This document shows, one piece after another, positions 46,273-53,400 of a DNA stretch of 64,000 nt. The stretch is from positions 195,290 to 259,289 of the forward strand of contig NZ_FOFR01000004.1 in NCBI RefSeq assembly GCF_900110955.1. Reading direction: 5' to 3'. Under the pieces are notes generated by a model that made no database searches, was not told the DNA's origin, and saw nothing but the letters and a program-made list of their open reading frames with translations. The first letter of the stretch is position 1. Every line of letters begins with the position of its first letter. The position numbers and the translations under genes were made by a program. This DNA comes from Lentzea xinjiangensis. GTDB taxonomy: Bacteria > Actinomycetota > Actinomycetes > Mycobacteriales > Pseudonocardiaceae.

Positions 46273-47973
46273 TCAGGCCCACCGGTCGTGCACCGGCCGG
46301 GCACCGGCGGCCTGCTCCGCCCAAGGCACCCAGGCCGCCGCGGCACCGGCGGGGGAGGACCACGGCTCGTCCGCGTACACCAGGCGGGTGCCCGGCTGGT
46401 CGAGCCAGCGCAGCACCACGCCGGTCTCCTCGGGCGGTGCGCCCCGCAGCGGGCCGGCGGTCGGCACGACCGTCTCGGCGGAGGCGACCAGGGCGTCGAC
46501 CACGGGCATCGGGCGGGTGCCGCGGCGGGCCACGCCGGCGGAGGCGAGGCGGCCGTAGCGGACGACCGAGAACTCCCAGCCGCCTTCGCGGTCGGGGCGG
46601 GCCGCGACGAGGTGCGGCAGGGCGGCCAGGGCGGCCAGGCGCTGGGCGCGGTCGAGGGATCTGACCAGGCCCGCCAAGCGGTCGCGGCGGCGGGCGGCCT
46701 CCTCGAAGCGCTCGGCGGACGCGAGGCCGCCCAGCTGGGTGATGAGCGTGCGCAGCGGGTCGGCGCTGCGGCCGACGACCAGGTCGCGCACCGCGACGAC
46801 GGCGGGGGAGTACTCGTCGACGGTCTGCCTGCCCGCGCACGGTGCCTGGCAGCGGCCCAGTTCGGCCAGGGCGCAGGGGGAGGCCCGCTGGTTGGTCGCC
46901 GGGATCTTGATCGTGCACGAGCGCAGCGGCACGGCGTCGAGCAGGGCCTCGGCCACCGCTTCGGCCGACCGGCGGGTGCGGAACGGGCCCAGCGCGCCGT
47001 CGCGGGGGTTCCTGACCAGGGACAGCCTGGGGAACGGCTCGTCGGTCAGCACCAGCCACCACGCGTGGTGCGGGTTCTTCGACCGGCGGTTGTACGCGGG
47101 CCGGTGGGCGCGCAGGAGGCGCAGCTCGCGCACCTCGGCTTCCAGCGGGTGGGCGCACTCCACGGCGTCGACGCGCACCGCCAGCGCCACCATCTCGCGG
47201 AGCCGGCGGCGGCCCTCGCTGGCCGTGAAGTACTGGCGGACCCTCCGCCGCAGGTCGGAGGCGGTGCCGACGTAGAGCACCTCCTCCTTCGGGCCGCGGA
47301 AGAGGTACACGCCGGGTGTGGACGGCAGGTGCGCCGCCAGCGAGCGCTTGCGGCGTTGCTCCGGCGTCACCTCCGGCAGGTACGCCAGCAGCTCCTCCAG
47401 GGAGTGCACGCCGACGTTGCCCACGCGCTCCAGCAGGGCGTGCAGCACCTCGACCGTCGCGCGGGCGTCGGCCAGGGCCCGGTGCGTGGGCTTGGTCGAG
47501 GTGCCGAAGAGGTCCGACAGGGCGGACAGCCGGCACGACGGGGCCTCGTCGCGGCTCAGCACGCGCCGCGCCAGCTTCACCGTGCACACCACGGGCGGTT
47601 TCGGCCACCGGTAGCCGTGGCGCTCGCACGCCGCCTTCATGAAGCCGACGTCGAAGCCCGAGTTGTGCGCCACCAGCACCGCGCCGGCCGCGAACTCGAG
47701 GAACGCCGGCAGCACCGTCCCCATCCTCGGCGCGCCCGTGACCATCAGCTGCGTGATCCCGGTCAGCTGCGCCACCTGGGGCGGGATGCCGCGCTCGGGG
47801 TCGACGAGCGTGGCGAACTCGCCGAGCACCCGGCCGCCGCGCACCTTCACCGCGCCGATCTCGGTGACGGCGTCCTCCTCGTTGCTCCCGCCCGTCGTCT
47901 CCAGATCGAACACGACGAACGTCGTGTCGCGAAGGGGCGTCCCCAGCTCGTCGAAGGACAGTTGACCGGTCAC
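46273..47973 (-). CDS. DEDDh exonuclease fused to GIY-YIG (UvrC-like) nuclease
   Basis: 566 residues. The N-terminal ~180 residues form a DnaQ-like 3'-5' exonuclease (FVVFDLETTGG, then HNSGFDVGF and HRALADARATVEV). The middle has the GIY-YIG domain (PGVYLFRGPKEEVLYVGTA). A UvrC-like region with cysteines follows (CALAELGRCQAPC). The same fusion occurs at Rv2191. Likely a DNA-repair nuclease, not the replicative proofreader. The GTG start is at 47973. The C-terminal tail is part of a duplicated unit. Confidence 0.88.
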   Translation of the reverse strand: MTGQLSFDELGTPLRDTTFVVFDLETTGGSNEEDAVTEIGAVKVRGGRVLGEFATLVDPERGIPPQVAQLTGITQLMVTGAPRMGTVLPAFLEFAAGAVLVAHNSGFDVGFMKAACERHGYRWPKPPVVCTVKLARRVLSRDEAPSCRLSALSDLFGTSTKPTHRALADARATVEVLHALLERVGNVGVHSLEELLAYLPEVTPEQRRKRSLAAHLPSTPGVYLFRGPKEEVLYVGTASDLRRRVRQYFTASEGRRRLREMVALAVRVDAVECAHPLEAEVRELRLLRAHRPAYNRRSKNPHHAWWLVLTDEPFPRLSLVRNPRDGALGPFRTRRSAEAVAEALLDAVPLRSCTIKIPATNQRASPCALAELGRCQAPCAGRQTVDEYSPAVVAVRDLVVGRSADPLRTLITQLGGLASAERFEEAARRRDRLAGLVRSLDRAQRLAALAALPHLVAARPDREGGWEFSVVRYGRLASAGVARRGTRPMPVVDALVASAETVVPTAGPLRGAPPEETGVVLRWLDQPGTRLVYADEPWSSPAGAAAAWVPWAEQAAGARPVHDRWA

Positions 47974-48137
47974 GGCGGCTGACGTTAGCGGCGGGGTCTG
48001 ACAATTTCCGGCGGTGCTCGTCCCCGACCTGCGCAGGCCGCGCGGAGACGGCCCCGCGGTGATCTTTTCCAGATCGTTGTTCCCACGGGCGGAGATGTCC
48101 GTGCGCTGCTCAAGCGCGGGGGCTCTAGCCTGTGGGG

Positions 48138-49481
48138 GTGCCCGACCCGATGCCCGAGCCCGAGTTCGACCAGCCTGCCGAGGAGGCAGGTGAGTCCACT
48201 GTGGACTGGTCGGCCCTGCCGGAGCCGTTGCGGACGAGGCTCGCGGAGATGGGCGCGGACGCGCTGGGCGAGATGGCGAAGGTCGACGTGCCCCAGCACC
48301 TGCGCCCGGTGGCGAAGTTCGCCCCGACCAAGCGCGCCCGGCTGGGAGGTGCGCAGGTCGTGGCCGCGCTGCGGGACTCGGCGAACTTCCGCACCGCCGT
48401 CGTGGAGTGGCTGCGCAAGAACCGGCCGTCGACGCTGGAGGTGACCTCGCCGGACCCGCTGACGGCGGCCGCCGCGGCGGTGCTGACCGGTGACGAGGTC
48501 GCGCCGCACTACGTCGAGCTGGTCTCGCGGCGGGTGGGCGACGCGACGTTGCGGGCCGAGCGCGACGCGGCGGTGGCGCGCGCGGAACGGCTGGAGGGCG
48601 AGCTGGAGCGGCTGCGGTCCGAGCGCAGCCAGCTCGACGGCGCCGCCGAACGGGTCCGCGCGGAGGCCGAGATCGAGCTGGAGCGCCTGCGCAAGCGGTT
48701 GCGCGAGCAGGGCGTGAAGCTGCGTGAGGCCAAGGACGCCGCGCAGGCCGCGGCCGCCGAGGCCGCGCAGGTCCGGGCCCGCACCGCGGAGGAGGTCAAG
48801 CGCCTCGCCGCCGAGCGCGACCGGGAACGGGAGCGGGCCGAGGCCGAACGCGGCAAGGCGCAGCGGGCCATCGCGGACGCCGAGGTGGCCCGGCAGTCCG
48901 CGCGGGAGGCCCGGCAGGCGGACGAGGTGCGGCTCGCGCTGCTCGTCGACACCCTTGACGGCGCCGTCACGGGACTGCGCCGCGAACTGGCCCTGGGCGG
49001 TTCCGGGCCGCGTCCCGCCGACCTCGTGCGGGGCGCCAGCGCGTCGCAGGGCGCCGTCGGGCGCGTGGAGGACCCGGCGGCGCTCGACCGGCTGCTGGCG
49101 CTGCCCGCGGTGCACCTGGTGGTGGACGGCTACAACGTCACGAAGACCGGCTATCCGGAGCTGTCGCTGTCGGACCAGCGCGACAGGCTCGTGCACCAGT
49201 TGGCCGTGCTGGCCGCGCGCACGGGCGCCGAGGTGACGTTGGTGTTCGACGGCGCGGGGGTGGTGGCCGTGCCCGCGGCAGCGCCTCGGGGCGTGCGGGT
49301 GCTCTTCAGCGACCCCGGCGTTCTGGCCGATGACGTGATCCGCGCGCTGGTCACCGCCGAGCCGGAGGGACGGCCCGTGGTGGTGGTGACGTCGGATCGC
49401 GCGGTCGCCGACTCGGTGCGCCGCCGCGGTGCGCACCCGGTGCCGTCCGCTGTGCTGCTGGCCCGTCTCGGGCGCGTTTGA
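48138..49481 (+). CDS. NYN-domain protein with long coiled coil
   Basis: 447 residues from GTG 48138 (48132 also possible). The N-terminal helical region is followed by a ~150-residue charged coiled coil (about 140-290) and then a C-terminal NYN/YacP-like RNase domain with VDGYNVTKTGYPEL, LVFDGAG and VVVTSDRAVAD. The acidic metal site looks intact. A ribonuclease role is inferred from the family. Divergent from the nuclease gene. Confidence 0.85.
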   Translation: MPDPMPEPEFDQPAEEAGESTVDWSALPEPLRTRLAEMGADALGEMAKVDVPQHLRPVAKFAPTKRARLGGAQVVAALRDSANFRTAVVEWLRKNRPSTLEVTSPDPLTAAAAAVLTGDEVAPHYVELVSRRVGDATLRAERDAAVARAERLEGELERLRSERSQLDGAAERVRAEAEIELERLRKRLREQGVKLREAKDAAQAAAAEAAQVRARTAEEVKRLAAERDRERERAEAERGKAQRAIADAEVARQSAREARQADEVRLALLVDTLDGAVTGLRRELALGGSGPRPADLVRGASASQGAVGRVEDPAALDRLLALPAVHLVVDGYNVTKTGYPELSLSDQRDRLVHQLAVLAARTGAEVTLVFDGAGVVAVPAAAPRGVRVLFSDPGVLADDVIRALVTAEPEGRPVVVVTSDRAVADSVRRRGAHPVPSAVLLARLGRV

Positions 49482-49546
49482 TCACCCGGTAGCCTGACGC
49501 CGTCGATCTTGGCGGTCTTGTTCTGGCGAGGGGGATCGGCGACCTC

Positions 49547-50548
49547 ATGTCGCGCAAGCTCACCCGTGGTTTCCTGGTTCTGGTCCTGCTCTCGGCCACG
49601 CCTGCCGTGTCCCTGGCCGCCCAGCCGGCCGATCCGGCGCGCGCGTACGCCGATCTGACCGCGCAGGCGACGAAGCTCAACGAGGAGGTGCTGCGCGCGC
49701 AGGAGGACCTCGTCCAGCGCCGCGCCGAGCTCGACCGCGCGACCGCCACCGTCGCGGCGGCGCAGCAGATCGAGCGGCAGGCCAAGGCCGAGGAGAACGA
49801 CTTCCGCGGCCAGGTCGACCTCATCACCCAGGCGTCGTTCGAGGGCGCGCGGTTCAACCAGCTGTCGGCGCTGCTCGTGGCGGACTCGCAGCAGGACTTC
49901 CTGAACCGCCTGGAGATGATGCGGATCCTCGCCACGGACAGGGCCGAGTCGCTGGCCAGGCTGTCCGGCGCGGTCGAGAAGGCCCGCCAGGCGCACCAGG
50001 TGGCGGAGACCGCGCGCGCCCGCGCCGCCGAGGCCGCCGCGGCGGCCGAGAAGCTCAAGAGTGACCTGGACACGCGCAACCAGGCGTTGCAGGCGCAGAT
50101 CGGCGACGTGCGGGCGGCGTTCACGCGGCTGCCGGCGCCGGTCGCGTCCCGGTTGCGCGACCCCGGCGACCGGTCGCGGATCAGCGTGCCCGCGGGGACG
50201 GCGGGGCTCGCCCTGGCGTTCGCGCTGGAGCAGCGCGGGGACGAGTACAACTACGGCTCGACCGGGCTCGACCGGTGGGACTGCGCGGGGCTGACGATGA
50301 AGGCCTACGAGGCGGCCGGGTACACGATCCCGCGCACCTCCGGCGGGCAGGCCTCGGTCGGGCGCGCGGTCACCCGGGCCGAGGTCCGCGCGGGAGACCT
50401 GATCGTCTACTACGCGAGCCGGTCGCACGTCGCCCTGGCGGTCGACAACGCGCGGGCCGTGCACGCCTCCACCGAGGGGCAGCCGGTGAAGATCGCGCCG
50501 ATCGACGCCATCGGGCCCATTTCGGCGATTCGGCGCATCGAGGGTTAG
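49547..50548 (+). CDS. Secreted NlpC/P60 peptidoglycan hydrolase (RipC-like)
   Basis: 333 residues. Signal peptide, long N-terminal coiled coil (about 35-190) that probably controls activity through FtsX, and a C-terminal NlpC/P60 domain with the Cys in RWDCAGLTMKAY and His in SRSHVALAVDN. It cleaves within stem peptides. The family member Rv2190c is in the same position. Confidence 0.9.
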   Translation: MSRKLTRGFLVLVLLSATPAVSLAAQPADPARAYADLTAQATKLNEEVLRAQEDLVQRRAELDRATATVAAAQQIERQAKAEENDFRGQVDLITQASFEGARFNQLSALLVADSQQDFLNRLEMMRILATDRAESLARLSGAVEKARQAHQVAETARARAAEAAAAAEKLKSDLDTRNQALQAQIGDVRAAFTRLPAPVASRLRDPGDRSRISVPAGTAGLALAFALEQRGDEYNYGSTGLDRWDCAGLTMKAYEAAGYTIPRTSGGQASVGRAVTRAEVRAGDLIVYYASRSHVALAVDNARAVHASTEGQPVKIAPIDAIGPISAIRRIEG

Positions 50549-50558
50549 CGTTGCGCCG

Positions 50559-51320
50559 ATGAGGCACCTCAGGGCGTTGCTGGCGGTCACCGTCGCCATG
50601 ACGTTCCTGCTCGGCCTCACCGTCGCCACGCGCCCCGCCGAGGTGCCGCCGACCGGGACGGCGCGGTGCGAAGAGGCCGTCCTGCGGGTGGCTTCCGGAA
50701 CCGTGACCGGCAGTTCCTGCGACGGCGAGCTGGCGGCACGGGTCGCGGCGCTGCTGGACGAGTCCGTGCGCGCCGTCGCCGCTGTGGTGGACGTCGGCTG
50801 GGGCCGGCGAGCCGACGTCGTCGTCCCGGCGTCCCGCTCCGAGCTGGTCGCGCTCGTCGGACCGGGGTTCGCGGACATGGCCGGCATCGCCATCCGCGAC
50901 GGCGCCGGGCAGCGGGTGGTCGTCAACCGGGAGCGCGCGGCACCGTTGTCGGACGCGGAGCTGCGGGTGCTGCTGCGGCACGAGATCACCCACGTCGCCA
51001 CGCGCGACCTGACGTCGGACTCGGCCCCGCTGTGGCTCGTGGAGGGCTTCGCCGACTGGGTCGCGTTCCACGGGCTGGGGCTGTCGCTCCGGCAGGCCGC
51101 GCCGCTGCTCACCCCGGACGTCACGGCGCTGCCCGCCGACTTCGGCGGTGCCGGGCGGGACCTCGCCTACCAGCAGGCGTACTCGGTGCTGGTCTACCTG
51201 GAGTCGCGGCTGGGGGAACGCGGCGTCGTGGACTTCTACCTGCGGCACGCGTCGTCCGCTGTGGACGTGCCGGTGGACGTCGCGGGCTGGCGCGAGTTCC
51301 TGCGGTCGAGCATCGGCTAG
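50559..51320 (+). CDS. Exported zinc metallopeptidase-like protein (peptidase MA-like)
   Basis: 253 residues with an N-terminal signal peptide. RHEITHVAT is a gluzincin HExxH site and LVEGFADWVAF supplies the third Glu ligand. Probably a cell-surface protease; substrate unknown. Starts 10 bases after the NlpC/P60 gene, which suggests a shared cell-wall role. Confidence 0.82.
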   Translation: MRHLRALLAVTVAMTFLLGLTVATRPAEVPPTGTARCEEAVLRVASGTVTGSSCDGELAARVAALLDESVRAVAAVVDVGWGRRADVVVPASRSELVALVGPGFADMAGIAIRDGAGQRVVVNRERAAPLSDAELRVLLRHEITHVATRDLTSDSAPLWLVEGFADWVAFHGLGLSLRQAAPLLTPDVTALPADFGGAGRDLAYQQAYSVLVYLESRLGERGVVDFYLRHASSAVDVPVDVAGWREFLRSSIG

Positions 51321-51330
51321 CGTTGCCCCC

Positions 51331-52434
51331 GTGCGCCGAACCCTGCTGGTGACCAACGACTTCCCGCCCCGCCCCGGTGGCATCCAGTCCTACCTGCACG
51401 CCCTGGCCACCCGGCTGCCCGCGGACTCCCTCGTGGTCTACGCGCCGAAGTGGGAGGGCGCGGAGGAGTTCGACGCCCGGCAACCGTTCCCGGTGGTGCG
51501 GCACCCCACGTCCCTGATGCTGCCGACGCCGGACGTCCTCGCCCGCGCCCGCGCCATCGCGCGCGCCGAGTCGTGCGAGGCCGCGTGGTTCGGCGCGGCG
51601 GCGCCGCTCGCGCTGCTGGCCCCGTCGCTCGGCCTGGACCGCGCGGTGGCCTGCACGCACGGGCACGAGGTCGGCTGGTCGATGCTTCCGGTGGCACGGC
51701 AGGCGTTGCGCGCCATCGGGTCCGGTGTGGACGTCGTGACGTACGTCAGCAAGTACACCCGCTCCCGGTTCGCCGCCGCGTTCGGCGCGATGGCGGCGCT
51801 GGAGCACCTCCCGTCCGGTGTGGACACGAGCCAGTACCGCCCGGATCCCGCCGCGCGCGCCGAGATCCGCCGCCGCTACGGGCTGGGCGACCGGCCGGTG
51901 GTCGTGTGCGTGTCGCGCCTGGTGCCGCGCAAGGGGCAGGACGTGCTGATCCGGGCGCTGCCGCTGATCCGGCGCTCGGTGCCGGACGCCGCCCTGCTGA
52001 TCGTCGGCGGCGGGCCGTACCGGAGCGCGCTCGAGAAGCTGGCCGCCGGCGACCGCGACGTCGTGCTGACCGGCTCGGTGCCGTGGGAGGAGCTGCCCGC
52101 GCACTACAACGCCGGCGACGTCTTCGCGATGCCGTGCCGCACCCGCGGCCGCGGGCTGGACGTCGAAGGGCTCGGCATCGTCTACCTGGAGGCGTCGGCG
52201 ACCGGGCTGCCCGTCGTGGCCGGGCTCTCCGGCGGCGCGCCGGAGACCGTGCTGGACGGCGTCACCGGCAACGTCGTCGACGGCCGCGACGTCGCCGACG
52301 TCGCCGAGAAGGTCGCCGCCCTGCTCGCCGACCCCGGGCTGGCCGCGAAGGCAGGACGCGCCGGCCGCGAGTGGGTGAGCGAGAACTGGCGGTGGGACCA
52401 GCTCGCGCACCGCCTCGAGAACCTGATCGGCTGA
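51331..52434 (+). CDS. pimB: GT4 mannosyltransferase, PimB type
   Basis: 367 residues from GTG 51331. Opening LLVTNDFPPRPGGIQSYLHA, GHEVGWSM and the GT4 EGLGIVYLEASATGLPV carry the nucleotide-sugar site. It adds the second mannose to phosphatidylinositol monomannoside. Rv2188c is the orthologue. Its last 30 bases (52405-52434) are repeated exactly at 53358-53387, flanking a foreign segment. Confidence 0.92.
   Translation: MRRTLLVTNDFPPRPGGIQSYLHALATRLPADSLVVYAPKWEGAEEFDARQPFPVVRHPTSLMLPTPDVLARARAIARAESCEAAWFGAAAPLALLAPSLGLDRAVACTHGHEVGWSMLPVARQALRAIGSGVDVVTYVSKYTRSRFAAAFGAMAALEHLPSGVDTSQYRPDPAARAEIRRRYGLGDRPVVVCVSRLVPRKGQDVLIRALPLIRRSVPDAALLIVGGGPYRSALEKLAAGDRDVVLTGSVPWEELPAHYNAGDVFAMPCRTRGRGLDVEGLGIVYLEASATGLPVVAGLSGGAPETVLDGVTGNVVDGRDVADVAEKVAALLADPGLAAKAGRAGREWVSENWRWDQLAHRLENLIG
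52405..52434 (+). repeat. 30-bp direct repeat, left copy (pimB 3' end)
   Basis: Exact match to 53358-53387. It begins GCGCACCGCC and ends GATCGGCTGA, which includes the pimB stop codon. Bases on both outer sides differ. It has the form of an attachment-site core (attL/attR) at a gene 3' end. Confidence 0.8.
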
Positions 52435-52514
52435 ATTGCGAGGTCTCGTGCAGATGTGTGAGCGCACGTGAGATTCATGTCAGAGCGAAGATGGTTCTAG
52501 ATCTGAAGACGGCG

Positions 52515-53222
52515 TCAAGGAGTTACTCTTCCTTCATTCGACGCTGTTTGTGAGCGCTTCCGATGTTCCGCTTTTTTCCCGGGCGGCGGGAGCGGCACTG
52601 GCCGCATGTGCTCGAAGCGCACGTGCGCGATCTCGTTCAGCGAGTAGCGAGGTGAACGGAAGTGCTTCCTGGCGCCGCTCCACTCGTCGTAGGCGAGAAC
52701 GTCAATCTCGATGTATGACGGGTTTCCTGGCATCAACAAGTGCTCGAGAGTGTCTTGTCCGCAAGTTGCGATGGCCGGCATCCGGAAGGCGTTCCGATGG
52801 TTCGGGGAAGCCTCTCTGATCGCTCGATCGACATCGAGCCGGATCACTCGGCGGCCATCGGAAGGGTTCAAGCGGGTGATGTGAGGGTTGTTGACGGGTA
52901 TGGGGAGGATGACGTTCGACGTCCCTGGAGAATACTGAAAATTTTTTAATCCGTAAGTAGTCAGCGTGCAGGTGATGGAGAGGTCGACTGCGCCTCTTCT
53001 CTTCGAGGCGTTGCACATGAAGACCTCGTAGCACGCGGTCCCGTCAGTCATGTACCTCTTGCTGATGAGCGGCGTGAAGATGACTTTGGGGATGATGCGA
53101 TGATTGGTGTAGTACCACAGCAAGGCTGACAGAAGGAATCCGCCGAGCAGGCCGATGGTAGTAGTTGCGGCAGCTTCCACCTGATCCCTCGCATCCTCGA
53201 ACGAATCTCGTCGTCCGACCAT
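52515..53222 (-). CDS. Membrane-anchored hypothetical protein of the mini-element
   Basis: 235 residues from ATG 53222, with GGAG four bases upstream; GTG 53267 would add 15. One span near residues 23-40 (IGLLGGFLLSALLWYY), then an exported or cytoplasmic beta-rich domain (CYEVFMCNASKRRGAVDLSI) and a basic tail. Codon use is unlike its neighbours and includes a TTA leucine codon at 52947-52949, rare in such genomes and often linked to developmental control. No family recognised. Confidence 0.65.
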   Translation of the reverse strand: MVGRRDSFEDARDQVEAAATTTIGLLGGFLLSALLWYYTNHRIIPKVIFTPLISKRYMTDGTACYEVFMCNASKRRGAVDLSITCTLTTYGLKNFQYSPGTSNVILPIPVNNPHITRLNPSDGRRVIRLDVDRAIREASPNHRNAFRMPAIATCGQDTLEHLLMPGNPSYIEIDVLAYDEWSGARKHFRSPRYSLNEIAHVRFEHMRPVPLPPPGKKAEHRKRSQTASNEGRVTP

Positions 53223-53357
53223 GACTCCGGTCGAGGGCTCTCTGTTGCGCAACTCGGGGCACTTCACCCGAAGGTTCGAGTGCTTTCGGTGCTACCAGCC
53301 TCTATCGCAGTGCCCCAGTACTGAGTGGTGGGTTGATCCCGCAGTCGTTCCGAACAG

Positions 53358-53387
53358 GCGCACCGCCTCGAGAACCTGATCGGCTGA
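53358..53387 (+). repeat. 30-bp direct repeat, right copy
   Basis: Right copy of the pimB 3' end. The first base after it begins the short gap to the AfsR-type gene. Confidence 0.8.
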
Positions 53388-53400
53388 GACCTCCCGCGGA

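Larger units (their letters stand above)
52435..53387. mobile_element. 953-bp mini-element at the 3' end of pimB
   Basis: One foreign unit bounded by the 30-bp direct repeat (counted with the right copy), AT-richer than all neighbours and carrying a single gene. Insertion left pimB intact. No integrase is encoded, so it would need one in trans. Confidence 0.65.
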
